Source of the DNA: Bathymodiolus brooksi
Lineage: Eukaryota > Mollusca > Bivalvia > Mytilida > Modiolidae
DNA length: 64,000 nucleotides
Direction of reading: 5' to 3'
Assembly: GCA_963680875.1 (NCBI GenBank)
Contig: OY804575.1
Span: 26,827,034 to 26,891,033, forward strand
Position numbers and translations under genes: made by a program. Shown here piece after piece: positions 12,393 to 25,193 of the stretch. The notes beneath the pieces are model-generated. The model made no database searches, was not told where the DNA came from, and worked only from the letters and a program-made list of their open reading frames with translations. Each line of letters begins with the position of its first letter. Position 1 is the first letter of the stretch.

Positions 12393-14211
12393 AGCTCACC
12401 TGGCCATAGGCCAGGTGAGCTTTTGTCATGGGTAAGCGTCCGTCGTCCGTCCGTCCGTCCGTCCGTTAGCTTTTCACATTTAAATCTTCTTCTCTGAAAC
12501 CGCTGAACAGAAATCAGCCAAACTTGCCAGAAATGTTCACTGGATGGTCCTCTACCAGATTTGTGTTTTTGGTGCTGATTTGAAATCCAACATGGCTGCC
12601 AGGGTCCATAATGTGTTCTCATTGGCTGAAATTTTAAAAATCTTCTTGTCAGAAACCACTGAGTCAATTGAATTGTGACTTTGCAGGAATGATCATTGGG
12701 TGGTCCTGTACTAAATTTGTGAATCGTTTGCCGATCGGAAATTCAAGATGGCCGCCATGACTCGACTTAGTTTAACATTGGACCCTATGGGAATTTCACA
12801 TTTTCATCTTTTTTTCTGAAACCACAAAACAGATTTGAATCAAACTTGGCAGAAATGTTCATTGGATGGTCATATACAAGATTTTTGTTTTTGGCGCTGA
12901 TCGAAAATCCAACATGGCTGCCAGGGCCCATAATGTGTTCTGATTGGTCGAAATTTAAAAAATCTTCTTGTTAGAAACCACTAAGCCAATTGAATTGTGA
13001 CTTTGCAGGAATGATCATTGGGTGGTCATGTACTAAACTTGCGAATCGTTTGCCAATCGGAAATTCAAGATGGCCTCCATGACTCGACTTAGTTTAACAT
13101 TGGACCCTATGGGAATTTCACATTTTCATCTTTGTTTCTGAACCCACAAAACAGATTTGAATCAAACTTGGCAGAAATGTTCATTGGATGGTCATATACA
13201 AGATTTGTGTTTTTGGTGCTGATCGGAAATCCAACATGGCTGCCAGGGCCTATAATGTGTTCTGATTGGTCGAAATTTTTAAAATCTTCTTGTTAGAAAC
13301 CACTAAGCCAATTGAATTGTGGCTTTGCAGGAATGATCATTGGGTGGTCCTGTACTAAACTTGTGAATCGTTTGCTGATCGGAAATTCAAGATGGCCACC
13401 ATGACTCGACTTAATTTTAACATAGGACCCTATGGAAAAAATGTTTAAAAGTCTTCTCCTCTGAAACCAGTAAGTCAGTTTAAAGCAAACATGGGATGAA
13501 TGGTCCTTAGGTGGTCAACTTTCAAAATTATGTCCTGTGACCCCGACCTCCATCCAAGATGGCAACCATCAGCGAACATAGTTTTAACATAGGACCCTAT
13601 GGGAAATATATTTAAAAATCTTCTTCTCTGAAACCAGTAAGCCAATTTAAAGCAAACATGGCATGGATGGTCCTTACGTGGTCAATTTTCAAAATTGTGT
13701 CCAGTGACCCTGACCTCCATCCAAGATGGCCACCTTCAGCAGACATACTGTAGTTTTAACATAGGACCCTATGGGAAAAAATATTTTAAAATCTTCTCCT
13801 CTGAAACTAGTAAGCCAATATAGCAAACATGTCATCGATGGTCCTTAGGTGGTCAACTTCCAAAATTGTGTTCAGTGATCCCGATCTCGGTTCAAAATGA
13901 CCGCCGTCAGCAGACATAGTTTTAACATAGGACCCTATGGGAAAATTGTTTAAAAGTCTTCTCTTCTGAAACCAGTCAGCCAATTTAAAGCAAACATGGC
14001 ATGGATGGTCCTTGGGTAGTATATTTTCAAAATTGTGTCCGGTGACCACGACCTCCATCCAAGATGGCTGCCATGAGCAGACATAGTTTTAACATAGAAC
14101 CCTATGGCAGTATGGGATTTGAATAGTAACTTAGATGTATTCAGCATGCAGACATTCTTAAGAGGACTTATTTATGTCAGGTGAGCGATACAGGCTCACC
14201 TGAGCCTCTAG
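12393..14211 (+). mobile_element. Helentron/pearl-like element, copy 5 (1819 bp, three A dimers)
   Basis: Perfect left hairpin. It carries the private variant CACTGAGTCAATTG near 12660. The second and third A dimers resemble those at the end of copies 2 and 3. CTAG is at 14208-14211. Confidence 0.8.
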
Positions 14212-14892
14212 TTATGTTATGGCACTGTTGTTGTCTGTCACTAAATAAAATGGTTTCCGTACAATAAAGTTGTAGTTGACAGATCCTTCTGAATTTGGAA
14301 CACAATGATCCTTGGCACTGGTTATTGATATGGGGTATTGTAACTTACCTGTTTCCAAACAAGAAGCCCTAATGTGCTAAAATGGATGATTCTGTTATTT
14401 GTATACAGAGAGCTTATTTTTTAACTGATTTTGATGTGATTATAAAAACAATTTGGGTATTATATTTCAAAAAGGAGTCTAAAAGGACCAAAATCCGAAA
14501 TTTCACATATTTGGAGAGCATATATATAATTTTTGATGGGGTTTTTTACTTTGAATTTATTGAAATGAGAGCTTCCAGTAGTATGTCAACAGATTTCCTC
14601 TATCACTTATGGTTTCTGAAATAAACAACCAAAAGGGGCCACCAAATTCCAACATTTGAACTTTTCATTAATGCAGTTTCCTGCCACAATATAACTTAAA
14701 TAGTGTTGGAAGTGGCATTAAACACCCTAACCCTTAATGCAGTTTTAAAAAAAATGATCATCTTTATGGGTTAGTAATTGACCATAAAAAAAATTGCTCT
14801 TTTATTTCAAAAAGGGGCCAAAATTGAGAAGCTTTGAATATTTGGAAAGAATATAGAATTTTTATTTTTCACCCAATTTTGATGCAGTTTTT
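14212..14892 (+). repeat. Macrosatellite linker 6 (681 bp, long form)
   Basis: Long form with the private variant TTGATATGGGG near 14325 and the TAGTGTTGGAAG variant in the SINE fragment. No gene. Confidence 0.85.
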
Positions 14893-16726
14893 AGCTCACC
14901 TGGCCATAGGCCAGGTGAGCTTTTGTCATGGGTAAGCGTCCGTCGTCCGTCCGTCGGTCGTCCGTCCGTCCGTCCGTCCGTTAGCTTTTCACATTTAAAT
15001 CTTCTTCTCTGAAACCGCTGAACAGAAATCAGTCAAACTTGCCAGAAATGTTCACTGGATGGTCCTCTACCAGATTTGTGTTTTTGGTGCTGATTTGAAA
15101 TCCAACATGGCTGCCAGGGTCCATAATGTGTTCTCATTGGCTGAAATTTTAAAAATCTTCTTGTCAGAAACCACTAAGTCAATTGAATTGTGACTTTGCA
15201 GGAATGATCATTGGGTGGTCCTGTACTAAATTTGTGAATCGTTTGCCGATCGGAAATTCAAGATGGCCGCCATGACTCGACTTAGTTTAACATAGGACCC
15301 TATGGGAATTTCACATTTTCATCTTTTTTTCTGAAACCACAAAACAGATTTGAATCAAACTTGGCAGAAATGTTCATTGGATGGTCATATACAAGATTTT
15401 TGTTTTTGGCGCTGATCGGAAATCCAACATGGCTGCCAGGGCCCATAATGTGTTCTGATTGGTTGAAATTTTAAAAATCTTCTTGTTAGAAACCACTAAA
15501 CCAATTGAATTGTGACTTTGCAGGAATGATCATTGGGTGGTCCTGTACTAAACTTGTGAATCGTTTGCCGATCGGAAATTCAAGATGGCCGCCATGACTC
15601 GACTTAGTTTAACATTGGACCCTATGGGAATTTCACATTTTCATCTTTTTTTCTGAAACCACAAAACAGATTTGAATCAAACTTGGCAGAAATGTTCATT
15701 GGATGGTCATATACAAGATTTTTGTTTTTGCCGCTGATCGGAAATCCAACATGGCTGCCAGGGCCCATAATGTGTTCTGATTGGTCGAAATTTAAAAAAT
15801 CTTCTTGTTAGAAACCACTAAGCCAATTGAATTGTGACTTTGCAGGAATGATCATTGGGTGGTCCTGTACTAAACTTGTGAATCGTTTGCTGATCGGAAA
15901 TTCAAGATGGCCTCCATGACTCGACTTAATTTTAACATAGGACCCTATGGAAAAAATGTTTAAAAGTCTTCTCCTCTGAAACCAGTAAGTCAGTTTAAAG
16001 CAAACATGGGATGAATGGTCCTTAGGTGGTCAACTTTCAAAATTATGTCCTGTGACCCCGACCTCCATCCAAGATGGCAACCATCAGCGAACATAGTTTT
16101 AACATAGGACCCTATGGGAAATATATTTAAAAATCTTCTTCTCTGAAACCAGTAAGCCAATTTAAAGCAAACATGGCATGGATGGTCCTTACGTGGTCAA
16201 TTTTCAAAATTGTGTCCAGTGACCCTGACCTCCATCCAAGATGGCCACCTTCAGCAGACATACTGTAGTTTTAACATAGGACCCTATGGGAAAAAATATT
16301 TTAAAATCTTCTCCTCTGAAACTAGTAAGCCAATATAGCAAACATGTCATCGATGGTCCTTAGGTGGTCAACTTCCAAAATTGTGTTCAGTGATCCCGAT
16401 CTCGGTTCAAAATGACCGCCGTCAGCAGACATAGTTTTAACATAGGACCCTATGGGAAAATTGTTTAAAAGTCTTCTCTTCTGAAACCAGTCAGCCAATT
16501 TAAAGCAAACATGGCATGGATGGTCCTTGGGTAGTATATTTTCAAAATTGTGTCCGGTGACCACGACCTCCATCCAAGATGGCTGCCATGAGCAGACATA
16601 GTTTTAACATAGAACCCTATGGCAGTATGGGATTTGAATAGTAACTTAAATGTATTCAGCATGCAGACATTCTTAAGAGGACTTATTTATGTCAGGTGAG
16701 CGATACAGGCTCACCTGAGCCTCTAG
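14893..16726 (+). mobile_element. Helentron/pearl-like element, copy 6 (1834 bp, expanded microsatellite)
   Basis: Three A dimers. The (CCGT)n tract at about 14938-14981 is expanded and interrupted by GGTCG, which explains the 16 extra bases over 1818. The A dimers share CACTAAACCAATTG and the downstream variants of copy 0, 15288 bp away, so copies 0 and 6 are each other's closest visible relatives although far apart. Confidence 0.8.
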
Positions 16727-17407
16727 TTATGTTATGGCACTGTTGTTGTCTGTCACTAAATAAAATGGTTTCCGTACAATAAAGTTGTAGTTGACAGATC
16801 CTTCTGAATTTGGAACACAATGATCCTTGGCACTGGTTATTGATTTGGGGTATTGTAACTTACCTGTTTCCAAACAAGAAGCCCTAATGTGCTAAAATGG
16901 ATGATTCTGTTATTTGTATACAGAGAGCTTATTTTTTAACTGATTTTGATGTGATTATAAAAACAATTTGGGTATTATATTTCAAAAAGGAGTCTAAAAG
17001 GACCAAAATCCGAAATTTCACATATTTGGAGAGCATATATATAATTTTTGATGGGGTTTTTTACTCTGAATTTATTGAAATGAGAGCTTCCAGTAGTATG
17101 TCAACAGATTTCCTCTATCACTTATGGTTTCTGAAATAAACAACCAAAAGGGGCCACCAAATTCCAACATTTGAACTTTTCATTAATGCAGTTTCCTGCC
17201 ACAATATAACTTAAATAGTGTTGAAAGTGGCATTAAACACCCTAACCCTTAATGCAGTTTTAAAAAAAATGATCATCTTTATGGGTTAGTAATTGACCAT
17301 AAAAAAAATTGCTCTTTTATTTCAAAAAGGGGCCAAAATTGAGAAGCTTTGAATATTTGGAAAGAATATAGAATTTTTATTTTTCACCCAATTTTAATGC
17401 AGTTTTT
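16727..17407 (+). repeat. Macrosatellite linker 7 (681 bp, long form)
   Basis: Long form, with the private change TTTACTCTGAAT near 17060. It ends in the TTTTAATGCAG variant. No gene. Confidence 0.85.
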
Positions 17408-19225
17408 AGCTCACCTGGCCATAGGCCAGGTGAGATTTTGTCATGGGTAAGCGTCCGTCGTCCGTCCGTCCGTCCGTCCGTTAGCTTTTCACATTTAAAT
17501 CTTCTTCTCTGAAACCGCTGAACAGAAATCAGTCAAACTTGCCAGAAATGTTCACTGGATGGTCCTCTACCAGATTTGTGTTTTTGGTGCTGATTTGAAA
17601 TCCAACATGGCTGCCAGGGTCCATAATGTGTTCTCATTGGCTGAAATTTTAAAAATCTTCTTGTCAGAAACCACTAAGTCAATTGAATTGTGACTTTGCA
17701 GGAATGATCATTGGGTGGTCCTGTACTAAATTTGTGAATCGTTTGCCGATCGAAATTCAAGATGGCCGCCATGACTCGACTTAGTTTAACATTGGACCCT
17801 ATGGGAATTTCACATTTTCATCTTTTTTTCTGAAACCACAAAACAGATTTGAATCAAACTTGGCAGAAATGTTCATTGGATGGTCATATACAAGATTTTT
17901 GTTTTTGGCGCTGATCGAAAATCCAACATGGCTGCCAGGGCCCATAATGTGTTCTGATTGGTCGAAATTTAAAAAATCTTCTTGTTAGAAACCACTAAGC
18001 CAATTGAATTGTGACTTTGCAGGAATGATCATTGGGTGGTCATGTACTAAACTTGCGAATCGTTTGCCAATCGGAAATTCAAGATGGCCGCCATGACTCG
18101 ACTTAGTTTAACATTGGACCCTATGGGAATTTCACATTTTCATCTTTTTTTCTGAAACCACAAAACAGATTTGAACCAAACTTGGCAGAAATGTTCATTG
18201 GATGGTCATATACAAGATTTGTGTTTTTGGTGCTGATCGGAAATCCAACATGGCTGCCAGGGCCTATAATGTGTTCTGATTGGTCGAAATTTTTTAAATC
18301 TTCTTGTTAGAAACCACTAAGCCAATTGAATTGTGGCTTTGCAGGAATGATCATTGGGTGGTCCTGTACTAAACTTGTGAATCGTTTGCTGATCGGAAAT
18401 TCAAGATGGCCACCATGACTCGACTTAATTTTAACATAGGACCCTATGGAAAAAATGTTTAAAAGTCTTCTCCTCTGAAACCAGTAAGTCAGTTTAAAGC
18501 AAACATGGGATGAATGGTCCTTAGGTGGTCAACTTTCAAAATTATGTCCTGTGACCCCGACCTCCATCCAAGATGGCAACCATCAGCGAACATAGTTTTA
18601 ACATAGGACCCTATGGGAAATATATTTAAAAATCTTCTTCTCTGAAACCAGTAAGCCAATTTAAAGCAAACATGGCATGGATGGTCCTTACGTGGTCAAT
18701 TTTCAAAATTGTGTCCAGTGACCCTGACCTCCATCCAAGATGGCCACCTTCAGCAGACATACTGTAGTTTTAACATAGGACCCTATGGGAAAAAATATTT
18801 TAAAATCTTCTCCTCTGAAACTAGTAAGCCAATATAGCAAACATGTCATCGATGGTCCTTAGGTGGTCAACTTCCAAAATTGTGTTCAGTGATCCCGATC
18901 TCGGTTCAAAATGACCGCCGTCAGCAGACATAGTTTTAACATAGGACCCTATGGGAAAATTGTTTAAAAGTCTTCTCTTCTGAAACCAGTCAGCCAATTT
19001 AAAGCAAACATGGCATGGATGGTCCTTGGGTAGTATATTTTCAAAATTGTGTCCGGTGACCACGACCTCCATCCAAGATGGCTGCCATGAGCAGACATAG
19101 TTTTAACATAGAACCCTATGGCAGTATGGGATTTGAATAGTAACTTAGATGTATTCAGCATGCAGACATTCTTAAGAGGACTTATTTATGTCAGGTGAGC
19201 GATACAGGCTCACCTGAGCCTCTAG
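17408..19225 (+). mobile_element. Helentron/pearl-like element, copy 7 (1818 bp, three A dimers)
   Basis: Sister of copy 4: same GATTTTG after the left hairpin, same lost G in GATCGAAATTC, same GAACCAAAC. CTAG is at 19222-19225. Confidence 0.8.
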
Positions 19226-19895
19226 TTATGTTATGGCACTGTTGTTGTCTGTCACTAAATAAAATGGTTTCCGTACAATAAAGTTGTAATTGACAGATCC
19301 TTCTGAATTTGGAACACAATGATCCTTGGCACTGGTTATTGATTTGGGGTATTGTAACTTACCTGTTTCCAAACAAGAAGCCCTAATGTGCTAAAATGGA
19401 TGATTCTGTTATTTGTATACAGAGAGCTTATTTTTTAACTGATTTTGATGTGATTATAAAAACAATTTGGGTATTATATTTCTAAAAGGACCAAAATCCG
19501 AAATTTCACATATTTGGAGAGCATATATATAATTTTTGATGGGGTTTTTTACTTTGAATTTATTGAAATGAGAGCTTCCAGTAGTATGTCAACAGATTTC
19601 CTCTATCACTTATGGTTTCTGAAATAAACAACCAAAAGGGGCCACCAAATTCCAACATTTGAACTTTTCATTAATGCAGTTTCCTGCCACAATATAACTT
19701 AAATAGTGTTGGAAGTGGCATTAAACACCCTAACCCTTAATGCAGTTTTAAAAAAAATGATCATCTTTATGGGTTAGTAATTGACCATAAAAAAAATTGC
19801 TCTTTTATTTCAAAAAGGGGCCAAAATTGAGAAGCTTTGAATATTTGGAAAGAATATAGAATTTTTATTTTTCACCCAATTTTGATGCAGTTTTT
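19226..19895 (+). repeat. Macrosatellite linker 8 (670 bp, short form)
   Basis: Matches linker 5 in both its diagnostic variants. It ends TTTTGATGCAG. No gene. Confidence 0.85.
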
Positions 19896-21713
19896 AGCTC
19901 ACCTGGCCATAGGCCAGGTGAGCTTTTGTCATGGGTAAGCGTCCGTCGTCCGTCCGTCCGTCCGTCCGTTAGCTTTTCACATTTAAATCTTCTTCTCTGA
20001 AACCGCTGAACAGAAATCAGTCAAACTTGCCAGAAATGTTCACTGGATGGTCCTCTACCAGATTTGTGTTTTTGGTGCTGATTTGAAATCCAACATGGCT
20101 GCCAGGGTCCATAATGTGTTCTCATTGGCTGAAATTTTAAAAATCTTCTTGTCAGAAACCACTAAGTCAATTGAATTGTGACTTTGCAGGAATGATCATT
20201 GGGTGGTCCTGTACTAAATTTGTGAATCGTTTGCCGATCGAAATTCAAGATGGCCGCCATGACTCGACTTAGTTTAACATTGGACCCTATGGGAATTTCA
20301 CATTTTCATCTTTTTTTCTGAAACCACAAAACAGATTTGAATCAAACTTGGCAGAAATGTTCATTGGATGGTCATATACAAGATTTTTGTTTTTGGCGCT
20401 GATCGAAAATCCAACATGGCTGCCAGGGCCCATAATGTGTTCTGATTGGTCGAAATTTAAAAAATCTTCTTGTTAGAAACCACTAAGCCAATTGAATTGT
20501 GACTTTGCAGGAATGATCATTGGGTGGTCCTGTACTAAACTTGCGAATCGTTTGCCAATCGGAAATTCAAGATGGCCGCCATGACTCGACTTAGTTTAAC
20601 ATTGGACCCTATGGGAATTTCACATTTTCATCTTTTTTTCTGAAACCACAAAACAGATTTGAACCAAACTTGGCAGAAATGTTCATTGGATGGTCATATA
20701 CAAGATTTGTGTTTTTGGTGCTGATCGGAAATCCAACATGGCTGCCAGGGCCTATAATGTGTTCTGATTGGTCGAAATTTTTTAAATCTTCTTGTTAGAA
20801 ACCACTAAGCCAATTGAATTGTGGCTTTGCAGGAATGATCATTGGGTGGTCCTGTACTAAACTTGTGAATCGTTTGCTGATCGGAAATTCAAGATGGCCA
20901 CCATGACTCGACTTAATTTTAACATAGGACCCTATGGAAAAAATGTTTAAAAGTCTTCTCCTCTGAAACCAGTAAGTCAGTTTAAAGCAAACATGGGATG
21001 AATGGTCCTTAGGTGGTCAACTTTCAAAATTATGTCCTGTGACCCCGACCTCCATCCAAGATGGCAACCATCAGCGAACATAGTTTTAACATAGGACCCT
21101 ATGGGAAATATATTTAAAAATCTTCTTCTCTGAAACCAGTAAGCCAATTTAAAGCAAACATGGCATGGATGGTCCTTAAGTGGTCAATTTTCAAAATTGT
21201 GTCCAGTGACCCTGACCTCCATCCAAGATGGCCACCTTCAGCAGACATACTGTAGTTTTAACATAGGACCCTATGGGAAAAAATATTTTAAAATCTTCTC
21301 CTCTGAAACTAGTAAGCCAATATAGCAAACATGTCATCGATGGTCCTTAGGTGGTCAACTTCCAAAATTGTGTTCAGTGATCCCGATCTCGGTTCAAAAT
21401 GACCGCCGTCAGCAGACATAGTTTTAACATAGGACCCTATGGGAAAATTGTTTAAAAGTCTTCTCTTCTGAAACCAGTCAGCCAATTTAAAGCAAACATG
21501 GCATGGATGGTCCTTGGGTAGTATATTTTCAAAATTGTGTCCGGTGACCACGACCTCCATCCAAGATGGCTGCCATGAGCAGACATAGTTTTAACATAGA
21601 ACCCTATGGCAGTATTGGATTTGAATAGTAACTTAGATGTATTCAGCATGCAGACATTCTTAAGAGGACTTATTTATGTCAGGTGAGCGATACAGGCTCA
21701 CCTGAGCCTCTAG
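19896..21713 (+). mobile_element. Helentron/pearl-like element, copy 8 (1818 bp, three A dimers)
   Basis: Belongs with copies 4 and 7 by the lost G and GAACCAAAC, but keeps the normal GCTTTTG after the left hairpin. Private changes include TCCTTAAGTGG near 21173 and CAGTATTGGATT near 21610. Confidence 0.8.
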
Positions 21714-22394
21714 TTATGTTATGGCACTGTTGTTGTCTGTCACTAAATAAAATGGTTTCCGTACAATAAAGTTGTAGTTGACAGATCCTTCTGAATTTGG
21801 AACACAATGATCCTTGGCACTGGTTATTGATTTGGGGTATTGTAACTTACCTGTTTCCAAACAAGAAGCCCTAATGTGCTAAAATGGATGATTCTGTTAT
21901 TTGTATACAGAGAGCTTATTTTTTAACTGATTTTGATGTGATTATAAAAACAATTTGGGTATTATATTTCAAAAAGGAGTCTAAAAGGACCAAAATCCGA
22001 AATTTCACATATTTGGAGAGCATATATATAATTTTTGATGGGGTTTTTTACTTTGAATTTATTGAAATGAGAGCTTCCAGTAGTATGTCAACAGATTTCC
22101 TCTATCACTTATGGTTTCTGAAATAAACAACCAAAAGGGGCCACCAAATTCCAACATTTGAACTTTTCATTAATGCAGTTTCCTGCCACAATATAACTTA
22201 AATATTGTTGAAAGTGGCATTAAACACCCTAACCCTTAATGCAGTTTTAAAAAAAATGATCATCTTTATGGGTTAGTAATTGACCATAAAAAAAATTGCT
22301 CTTTTATTTCAAAAAGGGGCCAAAATTGAGAAGCTTTGAATATTTGGAAAGAATATAGAATTTTTATTTTTCACCCAATTTTGATGCAGTTTTT
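21714..22394 (+). repeat. Macrosatellite linker 9 (681 bp, long form)
   Basis: Long form with the TATTGTTGAAAG version of the SINE fragment. No gene. Confidence 0.85.
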
Positions 22395-24523
22395 AGCTCA
22401 CCTGGCCATAGGCCATGTGAGCTTTTGTCATGGGTAAGCGTTCGTCGTCCGTCCGTTAGCTTTTCACATTTAAATCTTCTTCTCTGAAACCGCTGAACAG
22501 AAATCAGCCAAACTTGCCAGAAATGTTCACTGGATGGTCCTCTACCAGATTTGTGTTTTTGGTGCTGATTTGAAATCCAACATGGCTGCCAGGGTCCATA
22601 ATGTGTTCTCATTGGCTGAAATTTTAAAAATCTTCTTGTCAGAAACCACTAAGTCAATTGAATTGTGACTTTGCAGGAATGATCATTGAGTGGTCCTGTA
22701 CTAAATTTGTGAATCGTTTGCCGATCGGAAATTCAAGATGGCCGCCATGACTCGACTTAGTTTAACATAGGACCCTATGGGAATTTCACATTTTCATCTT
22801 TTTTTCTGAAACCACAAAACAGATTTGAATCAAACTTGGCAGAAATGTTCATTGGATGGTCATATACAAGATTTTTGTTTTTGGCGCTGATCGGAAATCC
22901 AACATGGCTGCCAGGGCCCATAATGTGTTCTGATTGGTTGAAATTTTAAAAATCTTCTTGTTAGAAACCACTAAGCCAATTGAATTGTGACTTTGCAGGA
23001 ATGATCATTGGGTGGTCCTGTACTAAATTTGTGAATCGTTTGCCGATCGGAAATTCAAGATGGCCGCCATGACTCGACTTAGTTTAACATTGGACCCTAT
23101 GGGAATTTCACATTTTCATCTTTTTTTCTGAAACCACAAAACAGATTTGAATCAAACTTGGCAGAAATGTTCATTGGATGGTCATATACAAGATTTTTGT
23201 TTTTGCCGCTGATCGGAAATCCAACATGGCTGCCAGGGCCCATAATGTGTTCTGATTGGTCGAAATTTAAAAAATCTTCTTGTTAGAAACCACTAAGCCA
23301 ATTGAATTGTGACTTTGCAGGAATGATCATTGGGTGGTCATGTACTAAACTTGCGAATCGTTTGCCAATCGGAAATTCAAGATGGCCTCCATGATTCGAC
23401 TTAGTTTAACATTGGACCCTATGGGAATTTCACATTTTCATCTTTGTTTCTGAAACCACAAAACAGATTTGAATCAAACTTGGCAGAAATGTTCATTGGA
23501 TGGTCATATACAAGATTTGTGTTTTTGGTGCTGATCGGAAATCCAACATGGCTGCCAGGGCCTATAATGTGTTCTGATTGGTCGAAATTTTTAAAATCTT
23601 CTTGTTAGAAACCACTAAGCCAATTGAATTGTGGCTTTGCAGGAATGATCATTGGGTGGTCCTGTACTAAACTTGTGAATCGTTTGCTGATCGGAAATTC
23701 AAGATGGCCACCATGACTCGACTTAATTTTAACATAGGACCCTATGGAAAAAATGTTTAAAAGTCTTCTCCTCTGAAACCAGTAAGTCAGTTTAAAGCAA
23801 ACATGGGATGAATGGTCCTTAGGTGGTCAACTTTCAAAATTATGTCCTGTGACCCCGACCTCCATCCAAGATGGCAACCATCAGCGAACATAGTTTTAAC
23901 ATAGGACCCTATGGGAAATATATTTAAAAATCTTCTTCTCTGAAACCAGTAAGCCAATTTAAAGCAAACATGGCATGGATGGTCCTTACGTGGTCAATTT
24001 TCAAAATTGTGTCCAGTGACCCTGACCTCCATCCAAGATGGCCACCTTCAGCAGACATACTGTAGTTTTAACATAGGACCCTATGGGAAAAAATATTTTA
24101 AAATCTTCTCCTCTGAAACTAGTAAGCCAATATAGCAAACATGTCATCGATGGTCCTTAGGTGGTCAACTTCCAAAATTGTGTTCAGTGATCCCGATCTC
24201 GGTTCAAAATGGTCGCCGTCAGCAGACATAGTTTTAACATAGGACCCTATGGGAAAATTGTTTAAAAGTCTTCTCTTCTGAAACCAGTCAGCCAATTTAA
24301 AGCAAACATGGCATGGATGGTCCTTGGGTAGTATATTTTCAAAATTGTGTCCGGTGACCACGACCTCCATCCAAGATGGCTGCCATGAGCAGACATAGTT
24401 TTAACATAGAACCCTATGGCAGTATGGGATTTGAATAGTAACTTAGATGTATTCAGCATGCAGACATTCTTAAGAGGACTTATTTATGTCAGGTGAGCGA
24501 TACAGGCTCACCTGAGCCTCTAG
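22395..24523 (+). mobile_element. Helentron/pearl-like element, copy 9 (2129 bp, contracted microsatellite)
   Basis: Four A dimers. The (CCGT)n tract at about 22442-22456 is the shortest in the array, which explains the shortfall from 2140 bp. The left arm has the CATGTGAGC mismatch. The third B monomer carries AATGGTCGCCG, shared only with copy 10. Confidence 0.8.
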
Positions 24524-25193
24524 TTATGTTATGGCACTGTTGTTGTCTGTCACTAAATAAAATGGTTTCCGTACAATAAAGTTGTAGTTGACAGATCCTT
24601 CTGAATTTGGAACACAATGATCCTTGGCACTGGTTATTGATTTGGGGTATTGTAACTTACCTGTTTCCAAACAAGAAGCCCTAATGTGCTAAAATGGATG
24701 ATTCTGTTATTTGTATACAGAGAGCTTATTTTTTAACAGATTTTGATGTGATTATAAAAACAATTTGGGTATTATATTTCAAAAAGGAGTCTAAAAGGAC
24801 CAAAATCCGAAATTTCACATATTTGGAGAGCATATATATAATTTTTGATGGGGTTTTTTACTTTGAATTTATTGAAATGAGAGCTTCCAGTAGATTTCCT
24901 CTATCACTTATGGTTTCTGAAATAAACAACCAAAAGGGGCCACCAAATTCCAACATTTGAATTTTTCATTAATGCAGTTTCCTGCCACAATATAACTTAA
25001 ATAGTGTTGAAAGTGGCATTAAACACCCTAACCCTTAATGCAGTTTTAAAAAAAATGATCATCTTTATGGGTTAGTAATTGACCATAAAAAAAATTGCTC
25101 TTTTATTTCAAAAAGGGGCCAAAATTGAGAAGCTTTGAATATTTGGAAAGAATATAGAATTTTTATTTTTCACCCAATTTTAATGCAGTTTTT
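24524..25193 (+). repeat. Macrosatellite linker 10 (670 bp, long form with a separate deletion)
   Basis: It keeps the 11-bp segment of the long form but has lost a different 11 bases (TATGTCAACAG) after CTTCCAGTAG near 24893, so its 670-bp length is a coincidence. The change AACAGATTTTG near 24736 is shared with linker 11. Confidence 0.85.
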
